Source: Choristoneura fumiferana (Eukaryota; Arthropoda; Insecta; Lepidoptera; Tortricidae). From it: a DNA stretch of 64,000 bases. Each line of letters starts with the position of its first letter. Positions within the stretch are counted from its first letter, which is position 1. The notes under the pieces are model-generated. The model did no database searches. It had not been told where the DNA came from and worked only from the letters and a program-made list of their open reading frames with translations. The translations under genes and the position numbers were made by a program. Below, in pieces: positions 52,514 through 63,194 of this stretch. The stretch covers positions 14,387,431 through 14,451,430 of the forward strand of contig NC_133482.1 in assembly GCF_025370935.1 (NCBI RefSeq), written 5' to 3'.

Positions 52514-53247
52514 TGTTTTGATAGCTTTCATAGAAAACAAAAACTGACACAAATTAAAGGATTTGATAGAGATTTATATAAAGGCTATTAGTTTTTAGTG
52601 TATCATTATTAGCTTGGTGATGTGTTAGTGTCAGTTAAAGAGTGTCAAACCCAAATATAATTTTTTTTTGGAATATCTAACATTAACACTACGGAGTATT
52701 GTGACAAAGTATGATAAGTTACTAGTTTACTCCCGCAAATTCGCCCCCGTTACGTATCCCGTAGGAATTTCGGAAAACCAGTCCTCGGTGCTTCCCTAAA
52801 TGATAAAGGATAAGTCATTCTTCTACATAGTTTCTCCCTTTATACAATTTTGTATGTTGTTGTAGTTTAGAAGACAGTGAAAATGTAATCGACAAAAATA
52901 TCTACAGTCACAAAAAAGCCTGTTTAAAAAAAGAGAATTTTAACAAATCCATTCACGGCGCAGTCCAGCGTCAAAATTTAAATAGAGACACCATTTTTCA
53001 TTTTCAGCACACAAATTTCAGCGCAACGTCTAAATATTCTAATAAAGGTTCCGCATTCGATTCCCGGAAACAATTATCAGATAGCGCGCGGCGTGTGGTT
53101 ATCGCATTAATTTATTGTTTCTGCCCGCCTCTCGCGCCTGCAGGCTTGAAGAAAATTGTAGTTGGAACGTTTTGCGCCAAGATTTATGGTCAAGTACTAT
53201 GGGTAGAAAGAACTGTCGTGGCTCATTTTAGAATAGGGGCCATCTTA
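52514..53247. other. No recognised feature except a worn Helitron end
   Basis: 52721-52765 (ACTAGTTTACTCCCGCAAAT) is weakly Helitron-like. No gene seen. Confidence 0.4.
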
Positions 53248-53522
53248 TATCATCATCTCGGCCTATATACGTCCCACTGCAGAGCACAGGCCTCCTCTCA
53301 GAGTGGAAGGGCTTGGGCAGTATTTCCCACGCGGGCCCAGTGCGAATGGGATCACATACACAATTAAATTTCTTCGCCGGTGTGTGCTGGGTTCCTCATG
53401 ATATTTTTCTTCACCGTAAAGCCCGTGGTAAATTTCAAATGTAATTCCCCCCTCCCCCTCTTGCCCTTTGGTTCTGAGAGGAGGCCTGTACCCAGCAGTG
53501 GGACGTATATAGGCCGGGATAG
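53248..53522. mobile_element. SINE family B fragments in inverted arrangement
   Basis: 53248-53450 is minus-strand family B (CTCGGCCTATATACGTCCCA, CACGCGGGCCCAGTGCG, TTCACCGTAAAGCCCGTGGT). 53474-53521 is the plus-strand 3' tip (CTGAGAGGAGGCCTGTACCC, GACGTATATAGGCCGGGAT). The two tips form an inverted repeat. Confidence 0.8.
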
Positions 53523-54029
53523 AATTTGCTGTTGTAGTGCAAGTAAAATTTCGCATTAAATACTTATTATTTTACTGTAAAAATTGGGGTACACCGGATT
53601 TACAGTCAATTGCCATCGGTTTTACCAATTACGTAAACCTTGCAAGTCAATAGCGGATAACGTTAACGTTATACAATAACGCGCCTGCGAATTTGCACAT
53701 AATTAATATGTACCGTAAGGGTAAATATGGCATGCGCAAACGGTGCAATTACCATAATCGGCGCAGTGTTCGTTTCGTATTCGGTTCATTTACATAATTA
53801 AAGTGTTCTTATATGAGTATTTGTGGGGTTAAGTGATGTGGGTGTCATTTAAAAATGTTTTCAGCCATTCTTTAATCCTGTGCACTCTTTTCCAATCTTT
53901 TTTGTTCAAAGGTGACGTGTTGATTTTAAGTAAATTAGGTACAAATTGGAATAATGACTGCCAATAGCTTATACTTATAGTCGTGTAGAAGGTGTGGCGT
54001 CGTTTAGAAAAATCGAAAATAAAACTTTG
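53523..54029. other. No recognised feature
   Basis: 53660-53675 holds a 16-base palindrome ATAACGTTAACGTTAT. No gene or repeat signature. Confidence 0.4.
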
Positions 54030-54912
54030 TTAAAAAAAAAACCGGCCACGAGCGTGTCGGACACGCCCAAAATAGGGTTCCGTAGCCATTACGAAAAAAA
54101 TAAGTAATATTTTTCTAAGGATTTCGTATTTTATACGGAATCTTCCAAGTTTAGGTAACTACTAATAATTCTAAGGCAAACTTAGCCGTTATAGCTTTCG
54201 TTGAAAGTTTGATATACTTACTACCATCGTGATTTTTTTTTTAAATTTCCACCCACCGATTTAGATTTTAAAATACGCTCGATTTTAATGAAAATTTTCA
54301 CTTTAAAGTTGAATATTTCGCAAAAAAAACACTGAATCGAAAAATTGTCTTAGCAAATCCCTAATGGTTTTAAAATACCTATCCAACGATACCCCACACT
54401 ATAGGGTTAGATGAGAAAAAAAAATCACCCCCACTTTACCCCCTACCCTAAAAATTATTTTAAATTTATTTATTTATTTATTTATTTATTAACTTTGGCA
54501 CACAAAACAAATTGTAAACATGCGGTACAGTAATGAAAATAATTAAGGCAAGAGATCATTTACAATTCAAACTATGTGTACACATCATGAAAAGAGTGAT
54601 ACAATTAAGACTTAAAGAAAAGAAAAGTATCAATATTTATATAAATACAAGAGAAACTATACATGCATTTAGTTAACAAACATAATTTATTATATTTTAC
54701 TTAGAATCCTCACACAACTGAACTAAGGACAATAAGGGAAATTTTTTTATTGTACCATTTTGTCGGCATAGTTTACATATATATCCGTGCAAAATTACAG
54801 CTTTCTAGCATTGATAGTCCCTGAGCAAAGCCGCGGACGGACAGACAGACAGACAGACATGGCAAAACTATAAGGGTTCCGTTTTTGCCATTTTGGCTAC
54901 GGTACCCTAAAA
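54030..54912 (+). repeat. Long GGTTCCGT-family repeat, copy 2, with LINE insertion
   Basis: AAAACCGGCCACGAGCGTGT to TTGGCTACGGTACCCTAAAA, the plus-strand counterpart of 1-634. It is longer because 54458-54745 is an insertion: (TTTA)n at 54466-54490 and AACTTTGGCACACAAAACAA, the inverted 3' end of a LINE. Confidence 0.8.
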
Positions 54913-55117
54913 ATAACGTGTTGTTTGTGTAAGATTTCAATTTGTCACAAGCGTCATTTCAGAAAGGTCAGCCAAAGATTTATGTCTTAATTTTGACAAG
55001 GTCCCTCAAGGCGCTGCGCATAAATAAGTTAGAAGATTTATAGGGACACGCTCGATTGAAAAAGGGAGACTTGTTGTCCCTGAATTACTAATGCAGGATT
55101 TGTTTTGTCATGCATTT

Positions 55118-55350
55118 TGACGATCAGATGGCCTAGTGGTTAGAGAACCTGACTACGAAGCTTGAGGTCCCGGGTTCGATTCCCGTGTCGGGGCAGATAT
55201 TTTTATGAAAAATACGAATGTTTGTTCTCGGGGCTTTGGGGGTTTACTATGTATTTAAATATGTATCTATCTATATAATTATATTTATTCGTTGCTTAGC
55301 ACCCATTACACAAGCTTTGCTAAGCTTACTTTGGGACTAGGTCAATTGGT
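55118..55350 (+). mobile_element. SINE family A, 3'-truncated
   Basis: CGATCAGATGGCCTAGTGG and GGGTTCGATTCCC head, body to GGGACTAGGTCAATTGGT. It stops abruptly at a GC-rich segment; the (TTTA)n tail is missing. Confidence 0.88.
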
Positions 55351-55515
55351 CAGCGGAGCGGAGTGGAAGTGGAGATGCAGAAGATCAGCAGGAAAAAGGA
55401 AGGCCTTTTTCCTGCTGCCTCGGAGCAGATCGCCGGCGTGACTGGACGCTCCGAGGCTACCCTAACACCCTGCCACAGGGCAGTCCTACAAGTCTCACGC
55501 CAGTGTTTTTTTTAA
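55351..55515 (+). other. GC-rich segment with 54-codon open frame, unidentified
   Basis: Directly after the truncated SINE the sequence becomes GC-rich and the plus frame is open from CAG at 55351 to TAA at 55513. It reads KISRKKEGLFPAASEQIAGV and ends near VLQVSRQCFF. No ATG-based gene model is possible. It may be the end of a host exon or of a mobile-element ORF. I do not recognise it. Confidence 0.4.
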
Positions 55516-55727
55516 TTTACCTACATGAGCAGTGCTGACTGAAAATAATAATTGTACATATTTTTCTTTTGAATTATATTTTTATTTTGTCACGCCTTTT
55601 ATTTCTCCGACCGGCTAGCCGGTTACAATGCACAACATATCATATCATATATATATTTTTATATCGTTTTATAAAAACCTTCTATTCTACCTGACTCATT
55701 TCTTCAGTATAAGCGACAGGAGACTGA

Positions 55728-55855
55728 TGGTAATTTTCCACCGGCGAGGCGAGAAGAGACGAGGCGAGACGAGAATTGAAATTTGTATGCATTCTCGCGC
55801 GCCCGCCGCGAGCCGCCACGGGCCGCTCGTCTCGCCTCGCCGGTGGAAAACCACC
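55728..55855. mobile_element. GC-rich MITE, TTTTCCACCGGCGAGG ends
   Basis: TTTTCCACCGGCGAGGCGAG at the left and CTCGCCTCGCCGGTGGAAAA at the right are inverted ends. CGAGGCGAGACGAG words repeat near the tips. Several frames stay open on both strands because of the palindrome; none is a gene. Confidence 0.85.
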
Positions 55856-56068
55856 TTGATAGCGGTTCAAACGCTCGTAGAACTACCCAAATGTTTATCA
55901 TGGAGTTTTTAAATTTATTTTTGTCAATTTCTACACAGATGTTATCAGGTAAACTGTTCAATAAATATGTCACCCTCTGTGTACGGAACCATAAAAACCG
56001 GTCTCGAAACATTGGCTCAAACACAGCTAAATGTTGTACCGACAAACGCGTAACTGGTATGAAGCCAG

Positions 56069-56199
56069 GCCCTATATTACGAAGTGCAGAATTCGAACCT
56101 CGTATCTTGCTGTCCCGCTGACACTAATATTATTTAATACGAGAGCGAGAGGGACGGTACAATACAAACTTAGATTTTTGAATTTCGTAGTAGCCCCCC
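56069..56199. mobile_element. MITE family E, copy 2
   Basis: CCCTATATTACGAAGTGCAG to GAATTTCGTAGTAGCCCCCC; the same block order and nearly the same length as 10877-11007. Confidence 0.8.
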
Positions 56200-56621
56200 A
56201 GATACTATAGGGTACGCTCCGCAGATTTTAATCATGGCGGCAGTGCCAAGTCGCCAGCCAACTTGCAGTTCCGTTGTCTTATGAACGCGTGTGCATTGTT
56301 TGAAATACCGTAAAAAAATTAAGCTGCATTCGCTGTTTTTGATACGTGATAAGGATAACAAGCTTTTTAAAGAGCTTATTATTGGCATTAGCCGGAAGAT
56401 GTCCACTGTTGAACAAAGGCCAACTCATTCCTAATATATATCGGCACTTAAGCACGATCGCGTGACCACGGCCGCTGCAATGTGGTCGAAACGTTGAGGA
56501 AATTATAGCAAAGCAGTAGTCGTGATTTCGAACATTCCTGAGATGGTTCCTACTCGGGATCTCAGTTATTGTCCAGAAAATAGAGACACGTTGTACCTAA
56601 TGACTGAGAATCATAAAAGTT
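56200..56621. other. No gene recognised
   Basis: 56385-56420 has LINE-tip words (AGATGTCCACTGTTGAACAA). The minus frame 56170-56406 overlaps MITE E and is not credible. Confidence 0.4.
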
Positions 56622-56624
56622 TAA

Positions 56625-57295
56625 CAGCCTTATTCATAAAAAATCCTTAATTGAGGTTTGATCGGTCTGTTACTTAGCAGACTGATTAAGCTTGTTAGAC
56701 GGTTGTCAAGAAGTATGATTCATAAACGCTTGCTAGCAGTCTGCTAGTTGTTGAGCTGCTAATAGACTGATTAGACGCGTTATGTTGGCCACCTTGACAA
56801 ATCAAAGACAAAAAATGGCCTAATCGATAATTAAAAAAAAAAATTGACAGCAGTGACAGCAAATTAGCAGGAAAAAAAATAAAAAGCGAGATGTTTGTTT
56901 TCCCGCTATTTCCGATCCGCATGTTTATGTTGTGCAAAAAGCCGTAATTTTTTTTTTTACATATTTATTGTTAATTTATTGTTGCTAATTTAGAGGATTT
57001 TTAAATACAAATTCCTGAAAATAAATTATCCTGTTTTTTTTAATCTTTGCGTAGCCCTGCCTTCACTAAAAATATCATCGGTATGGTTTTTTTTGCTCTT
57101 GTCAAAGTCAGCTGTTCAAACTTGTGGCGGCCATTTTGTGACTTAGCAGGGAGATAAAGGACGGTCTACGGTCCTCTAACTTTAGCAGAGCCTTGATCGA
57201 CTGATTAGCGCTAACAGACGTTTATGAATCATGTTTTTAGCATCGGGCCTTCAAGGAGCCTTCAAGGAGGCTTTAACTTTTTATGAATAAGGCTG
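56625..57295. mobile_element. TIR element with TAA duplication, 671 bp
   Basis: CAGCCTTATTCATAAAAAA at the left and TTTTTATGAATAAGGCTG at the right; TAA on both sides (56622-56624 and 57296-57298). Subterminal words such as AGACTGATTA and CAGTCTGCTAG repeat in both orientations. A 3-bp TWA duplication fits PIF/Harbinger. No transposase frame. Confidence 0.85.
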
Positions 57296-57298
57296 TAA

Positions 57299-58010
57299 AA
57301 CGTTATATTATAATTATAAAGACCGCCCCATTAGAACGCTTTAATAGACGACAACTCGCCAATTGCATGTGTCGCGAACTGTCACGAGAACATCCCAGCA
57401 TCTCCACCATTTTGTCAGAATAGATGTTTAAGCCCACAAATTTATTTAGATGATTCGATTTGTAGCATTCGAACATGTCGGATGTAGACAATATCTTATT
57501 TTGCTATTTCTGTTTCTTTGGCTAGTTGAAGTATAATTTTGATAGTGTTTTATGCGGCGATTAACCTTAACAGTGAACAGTGATCACAAAATTCTATATT
57601 GCTCTCGTGTCTGGCATTTTTTAATGCGCAAGTTGTCTCCGCGTGGTTTTTGGAATTTTACTATCAAGTTGCAAAAATTACAATCACCGTACAACGTGCC
57701 TCTCAAAGAGAGTTTACCTTGACACTGGCGAAATTGACCTATTAATTAGGACAGAAAAGCCATATCTTAAAAGAGAAGAAATTTATTAAGATGACTCTTA
57801 CTAGCAGCAGCCCGCGACTCTGTCCACATATAATTTATTTATCGCTATCACGCGGGAACTATGCCAATTTCCGGGATAAAAACTATCCTATGTCCTCCTA
57901 TCCTCCTATCCTGGGACTGAAAGTATTTGTATACCGAATTTCATCTAAAAAGGTAAAAAACAAACAAACAGACTTATAAACTTTGTAATATTTGTGGGAT
58001 TACAGTACAC
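57299..58010. other. No gene; worn repeats
   Basis: 57300-57380 resembles an inverted RTE tip (CGCCCCATTAGAACGC, GACAACTCGCCAATTGCATG). 57800-57990 is Helitron-like (AGCCCGCGACTCTGTCCAC to GACTTATAAACTTTGTAATA). Confidence 0.45.
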
Positions 58011-58013
58011 TAA

Positions 58014-58154
58014 GGGGCTGTTTCACCATCCATTGATTAGTGTTAACTGACGGTTAGATGTGATGCCGTCTCTATTTGTTTTGTTTGAATAGACGGAGAC
58101 GGCATCACATTTGACCGTCACTTAACACTAATCAATGGATGGTGAAACAGCCCC
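58014..58154. mobile_element. PIF/Harbinger-type MITE, TAA duplication, 141 bp
   Basis: Almost the entire element is two arms: GGGGCTGTTTCACCATCCAT and its inverse at the right, continuing through TTGATTAGTGTTAA and GATGCCGTCTC with a few mismatches. TAA flanks (58011-58013 and 58155-58157). GGG-starting TIRs with TWA duplication are typical of PIF/Harbinger MITEs. Confidence 0.93.
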
Positions 58155-58157
58155 TAA

Positions 58158-58925
58158 GACTTACTATTTACCTACCAAATTCTATTGCCGTTTAAGCGTT
58201 AAAACACAATGTAGGTATTTATTCACTTTCGTATTTATACTATTAATAAGATTGATATTTCACGCAATTGATTAATTACTTATGCCGATGAATAAATGAA
58301 CTATCAGTTGCATTTCCGTTCGTCTGTCAAACTCGTAGTTATATAATTAATTGCTTTTCGAATAACTAAGGATAATTAATCATTGCGTAGTGCAAAGTTT
58401 TTATATATAATGTTTCTGTTACTTGTCATTTGTATGCGAAAATTGGTTATTATAATGTGAATATACCAACTTTAAGAATTCCTACCAGTTTTACAAGCTT
58501 TTATTTAGTTTCACTTGACCCGTTATCTGTCTGTCTGTCTGTCTGTAATCAAATCTTGCAAGTTAAATTTGACCAAATTCCAGTAGTCAGATTGACTTCA
58601 ACTTGGCATAATTACCTATGTAAATCGCGTGACAATACAATACTCTAGTAGTGACATCCTGGTAGTCCAGCCAGGATCGTCTCCGCAGGACGGAACTCTT
58701 CAAATGTAGTTTGGGTGACAATGAATGCAAGTACAGTCAACAAAAAGTACAGTCAGTAAAAAAAGATTGTATTAAAAATGGTTTTTTTATAGTTAGATTA
58801 GGTTAGGTACAGTCAGTGATTCGTTTCAACAATTTTATTGTCCAAAACTTAGTATTACGGTTCTCCTATCGAATTACAGATGTTTTCTTGTATAGGTAAT
58901 TCATGAGTTCTTAATGTTTGATGAG
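58158..58925. other. No gene recognised
   Basis: (CTGT)n at 58526-58545. CAGTCAGT and GTACAGTCA words repeat at 58733-58820. Nothing else supported. Confidence 0.45.
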
Positions 58926-59046
58926 TAAGGTAAATGTACAAGTGCCAATGGTTGCCATTTTTAGTTTTATGTCATTATTAATAGAGGCGACAGAAGGGTG
59001 TCATCTATTGGACATAAGCGTCTCAAGCACTCGGACGTTTACCTTA
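58926..59046. mobile_element. MITE family F, copy 1
   Basis: TAAGGTAAATGTACAAGTGCC at the left; GGTGTCATCTATTGGACATA and CAAGCACTCGGACGTTTACC with TTA at the right. Same ends as 62787-62925 and the arm at 63867. Confidence 0.8.
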
Positions 59047-59094
59047 TAACAATGTGTTAAACGTCGTTATGATATTTTAAATATAAATTTATAG

Positions 59095-59240
59095 TAGTAC
59101 GAGTATTTGTAACGTAAAACAATTATTATACAAAAAGGAAATACAGACAGGTTACTAACAGAAAAGTACACAATATAAAGGCTGACTTATCTCTGAGGGT
59201 CCGTCCATCTTTGAGTAGTACAGACGAGCAATAAATTAAG
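59095..59240 (-). mobile_element. LINE 3' tail, second copy
   Basis: AATTATTATACAAAAAGGAA, AAAGGCTGACTTATCTCTG and CATCTTTGAGTAGTACAGAC are a diverged version of the 49885 block. A third, plus-strand piece (CACTCAAAGGTTGACTGGTA, CCCTTAAAGGGATAAGTTCG) at 59775-59845 abuts the SINE at 59846. Confidence 0.65.
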
Positions 59241-59774
59241 CATAGACAAAAAGAGAGTTTTAATTATATTTTGGTTTTTAATGTAAAATCTCAATTTAAT
59301 TGTAACTTACATTTGGGTACCACTAGTTTTTTGACAAATCCTTTCACACGTTTGTAAAGTTCTCTCGTCGTTATACCGCACCTGCAACTGGCTATGTACC
59401 ATTAACCAAATAAGTCTATACATTTTTAAACTAGTTCATATCAAATGAATATGTCGTTATTGTTTTATGACACGCAAACGATCACCAAGCTTAGGGTGGT
59501 AGACCACATAATTTGGCTCATGGTACATCCTTTGTAGTATATTTAGGTTTTCATTGTAGCAAGCAAGTAAGCAGTAAGTATTGACAAATACTTGTAAATA
59601 AAAAGTAGTGCAATGCGATTAATATACTTAGATTTTGTGTACACCCTTCGACACAGATATTTACTTAATACTGTGTAACAGATTCGACATTCGCTCTAAA
59701 TGACTATGAGATGTAAATATGCCTATTATGGATACAAATAAAAAAATGTATGTTAAAACAGAAAATATAACTCC
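59241..59774. other. AT-rich stretch, nothing recognised
   Basis: No frame or repeat I can support. Confidence 0.4.
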
Positions 59775-59845
59775 CTGACTGAATGCTCCTCTCATCCACT
59801 CAAAGGTTGACTGGTAGCGATCCCTTAAAGGGATAAGTTCGCCTT

Positions 59846-60102
59846 TGACGACCAGATGGCCTAGTGGTTAGAGAACCTGACTACGAAGCTTGAGGTCCCG
59901 GGTTCGATTCCCGTGTCGGGGCAGATATTTGTATGAAAAATACGAATGTTTGTTCTCGGGTCTTGGATGTTCAATATGTATTTATGTATGTATTTATCTA
60001 TGTAAGTATGTTTATCCGTTGCCTAGTATCCATAGTACAAGCTTTGCTTAGTTTGAGGCTAGGTCAATAGGTGTGAAGTGTCCCATGATATTTATTTATT
60101 TA
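59846..60102 (+). mobile_element. SINE family A, full-length
   Basis: GACGACCAGATGGCCTAGTG, GGGTTCGATTCCC, TCTCGGGTCTTGGATGTTCA, TTATCCGTTGCCTAGTATCC, GTCCCATGATATTTATTTAT. Inserted at, or fused to, a LINE 3' tip. Confidence 0.92.
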
Positions 60103-60658
60103 AGTTGGCAAACAAGTGACGTCAGAACTAGCTATTATCATTTGGTTGGCGGTAACATCGACCAGTGTGAATTAACTTTAGCCTATGCTTTCGCGAAATA
60201 AAAATAAATTTACCCAAATGGCAAAAGACCTGGAAGTTCGAAAAAAGTCGCATTTATCATACCGATAAGCCCACAAATCTTGATTATCGCTGAAGGGCAT
60301 CTTTCAAATATAATAAACAGATCGTTTCTGGGATGCGGACGCCCTGTCGTGTTCGGGCTTGCGTGATTTAGCGTTGTTGCCCTTGTGCTACGTCAGCTGA
60401 GGGCCAAATGAACATTTCAAAAAGAGTTTTATAAATGTAGTAGAAAAATGCTTAATTATCCACTCAAGTACTTTTTATATTCATACTGAGAACACATTAA
60501 GGCGTGCTATGCATTATGATATAAGTATATCCATCAGAGTTAGCAGTTTATTATACAACATAAACTATTAAAGAGACAATGAAATCAAAATAAAACTATC
60601 CTAAACTTAACATTACCTACATAAAACAAAAACTCTACTTAACTAAAACTGAAACAAA
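60103..60658. other. No recognised gene
   Basis: The last 100 bases may be the 3' untranslated part of the LINE stub at 60660. Otherwise nothing supported. Confidence 0.4.
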
Positions 60659-60659
60659 T

Positions 60660-60900
60660 TAGTTAAGCGCGAAAGCGCGACAAGGTTCTGAAGATGCTGG
60701 CAGCATTCCCTCTTTGAATTGGTAAGCTAATTTTTGTCCGAAGAAGCTGCCAGCTCTTCGATTCTCTGTGACGTCTAATAACCTCTTTGATATTTCTTTA
60801 TAAAGTTTCAAAGCGCTAGGACCCCACGGGTCTAGGGTCTCAACACGGAACTGCATTGTGTAGGTATAAAATTGTTCTTCGCACGATCTGTTTCTTTCGA
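60660..60900 (-). pseudogene. LINE C-terminal stub, same family as 22552-23620
   Basis: The minus frame reads EEQFYTYTMQFRVETLDPWG, LKLYKEISKRLLDVT and RRAGSFFGQKLAYQ. It parallels the FGVETLGPWGKGAL and RAGSFLAQRIAIAVQ stretch at 22552. About 80 codons only. It begins within about 20 bases of the protease stop codon, on the same strand, so protease transcripts could use its sequence as 3' untranslated region. Confidence 0.8.
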
Positions 60901-60921
60901 ACACATTTTGTAATTAAAGTT

Positions 60922-61635
60922 TTAATTGTTTAAAACACTTTCAATCCATTTCACATTTGAATGTATATCTGCGTAATACGTAACACACTGAACACCATTA
61001 CACTTTCTTCTAGATATAATACCAACAAGATGATTCCCCGATATAAGAGGTCCTCCTGAATCACCATGCCCTCCCCATGTCTTCCCAATAGAGCAAATCA
61101 TCTTCCTTTTCCTTTGTATAATCACTTTGCCTTGTTTAGGCTTAGGTGTTGATTCAGTCTCTCCATACCCCGCAATAGTTGCTATTTGTCCAATTTTAGG
61201 AATTCCATCACTTAATTTAATCGACTGAACATTGCGTAATTCATCGGTTTTTAACAAAGCTATGTCATGTTGAGCTGCGTTAATACTTTCGTCTTTTCTA
61301 TACTTCGGATGGAATCGGATTTCTGACGGCGAAACATGGGTTATTGTTTCAAATTTGTCTTCTTCAAAGCGTTCAACTGTGACGTTTTCGTTTATTTTGG
61401 ATCTAAAACAATGAGCGGCACTTATTATCCAATGGTTATTCAAAATTGATCCAGTGCAAGTCTTCTTGACTTCTTCACCATTCAGATTTAATTTTATTTT
61501 GAGGGCGACTAAGTAATTGCTAATTTGTGTTTGTAGTTTCACTCCACCAAAGATGCGAGAGTCTGAATCTGTAGTTAAAACACTATGAAAATAGAATTGG
61601 AGTAAAAAAATATAAACCAATTGTATGTAGAGCAT
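60922..61635 (-). CDS. Secreted chymotrypsin-like (S1) serine protease, single exon, unusual pocket
   Basis: 237 residues from ATG at 61635. Residues 1 to about 20 are a signal peptide (YIQLVYIFLLQFYF core). A short propeptide precedes the activation site R27-IFGG, so cleavage after Arg by a trypsin-like enzyme is expected. The catalytic triad is complete: H75 (SAAHC), D124 (DIALLK), S193 (GDSGGP). C60-C76 form the usual disulfide around His. Odd points: the cysteine normally four residues before the active Ser is missing (WGGHGDSGGP), and the usual S-W-G segment of the substrate cleft reads S-R-R (208-210). Five cysteines remain, including C181, C212 and C217. The mature part, 210 residues, is somewhat short. 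No introns interrupt it, whereas many insect S1 genes are split. Role (gut digestion, immunity or venom-like secretion) cannot be told. Confidence 0.9.
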   Translation of the reverse strand: MLYIQLVYIFLLQFYFHSVLTTDSDSRIFGGVKLQTQISNYLVALKIKLNLNGEEVKKTCTGSILNNHWIISAAHCFRSKINENVTVERFEEDKFETITHVSPSEIRFHPKYRKDESINAAQHDIALLKTDELRNVQSIKLSDGIPKIGQIATIAGYGETESTPKPKQGKVIIQRKRKMICSIGKTWGGHGDSGGPLISGNHLVGIISRRKCNGVQCVTYYADIHSNVKWIESVLNN

Positions 61636-61710
61636 TGTGAAGGTAATGTAATCGACTACCTTGGTCAGTGACTAGTAGTGGTGTTATTCGTAAGATAACC
61701 CACATTGAGT

Positions 61711-61719
61711 TTAAATATA
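61711..61719 (-). promoter_or_regulatory. Possible TATA box of the serine protease gene
   Basis: The minus strand reads TATATTTAA, 76-84 bases upstream of the ATG, which would leave a short 5' leader of about 50 bases. A single weak motif in AT-rich DNA. Confidence 0.35.
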
Positions 61720-61740
61720 CTTTTGCAGTATCTATGGATG

Positions 61741-61988
61741 ATAAGTTCATTTAACACGTGTCAGCAAATATGTACATTACCATTTAAATGTATCCTTTTA
61801 TTTATCTACTCTTGTTAAGCTTCAAATTTGTGTACAAAATTATCTAACTTTCTAATTTGCCTTTGACAGACAAGGACAAAACATTAATTTTCATTCATCA
61901 GTGTGTATCTTTTTAAAAGTTTATAATTCACAACATGTATGTTACGTTATGTATGTGATTTTGCAATTTACCATGAATTTAACAGTGA
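61741..61988. other. Upstream region of the protease, no further feature
   Basis: AT-rich; nothing recognised beyond the possible TATA box. Confidence 0.4.
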
Positions 61989-61989
61989 A

Positions 61990-62135
61990 CAAACACATCG
62001 TCAAGATACCACACACCTGCGAAGAAATTTAAACTGCACTAGGCCCGCGCGGGATTTATCGCCCAAGTCCTCACATTCTGAGATGAGGCCTGTGCTCTAC
62101 AGTGATATGTGTATATAGGCCGTGATGAGATGACC
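61990..62135 (+). mobile_element. SINE family B, 5'-truncated copy
   Basis: ACATCGTCAAGATACC, TAGGCCCGCGCGGGATT, CTGAGATGAGGCCTGTGCTC and GTGTATATAGGCCGTGATGA correspond to the 3' half of 28648-28955, with many substitutions. Confidence 0.75.
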
Positions 62136-62478
62136 TTAGTGGATACACTTACCTTGGAAGTTTGACACTCAAAATCTCAAAAAGCTTGTTACATACGGAA
62201 AAACAGTCACATTATGGAGGTTTTTCTACACGTTTTTAAACAGTAAGTTGTCCTGTTAATTAATGCTACGTTTTTAACCTTGAGTTATAATACTCTAAAT
62301 TCTAGGGTAAACCGCGCATTTACATCTGTTTATGTATCTAGCACACAGTTGAATATGTATTGGGGTAATTCACGTAGCACTCAGACAATGATCTGTTAAA
62401 TGCCCTAGCAGATACTAGTATTTGTAGAGATACGCAAAACAATGCTTTGTAATGTAATGCAATATAATATAACTTTAT
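62136..62478. other. No recognised feature
   Basis: AT-rich; nothing I can support. Confidence 0.4.
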
Positions 62479-62682
62479 TACCGTTGGGGGAGAAAAGTCC
62501 TCGAGTGGCGGCCACGATCCGTTTAGGTAGAGTCATTCACGATGATGCGTGCCCTAGTTAATACATTAATGTCTAATTTTGACAAAATCACGCGTCTTCG
62601 TGGATGTCACTAAGTATAAGATAAAGCGTTGGCAGGCCTCCCTATAAGTGGAATGACAGCAGCGGATGTCTTCCAGCTACAG
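62479..62682 (+). pseudogene. Scattered RTE-type LINE pieces
   Basis: CGTTGGGGGAGAAAAGTCCT with CGAGTGGCGGCCACGA (62483-62518) encodes the RWGRKVLEWRPR motif. GCGTTGGCAGGCCTCCCTA (62625) and AGCAGCGGATGTCTTCCAGC (62659) are later parts. Heavily decayed. Confidence 0.65.
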
Positions 62683-62786
62683 ATGTGCAAGTTGCGGAAA
62701 GTTTTCAAAATATTGGAAAAGTTCTCGGAAATTTCTGGTAATTGTCACAAGATATAAAGGAAATTTAAATTTAAGAAACGGAAAGT

Positions 62787-62925
62787 TAAGGTAAGCGTAC
62801 GAGTGCTCGGCGCTGTCCCAATAGTTGGCATCTTAAAATAAAATCTTATGTCACTGACAATAGAGATGACAGCAGGGTGTCGTCTATTGGGAATTAGCGT
62901 GTCGAGCACTCGGGCGTTTACCTTA
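62787..62925. mobile_element. MITE family F, copy 2
   Basis: TAAGGTAAGCGTACGAGTGC with TCGGCGC at the left; GTCGTCTATTGGGAATTAGC and CGAGCACTCGGGCGTTTACC with TTA at the right. Arms of about 45 bases. Non-coding. Confidence 0.85.
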
Positions 62926-63194
62926 TATAGAAAATTTAACTTATATATTAAGAAGAGTTCTATCAGACAACATTTTAAATTTTCATTAAACTTTTATGGA
63001 ATAATCGAGAAAAACACAACAAAAATGCAACGTTGCCAGCTCGCAGCAGGTATAAACGCTCTTAAATCTCTCCTGTAAAATTTTGGCTGCAGTTAGATAT
63101 GCGGTATTAGCCATTGTTGGTTACCTGTTATTGCAGTATTTTTGACATTTCATTAGCAATACAAGTGACATAATTGTCGTCTATTGGGTATTAG

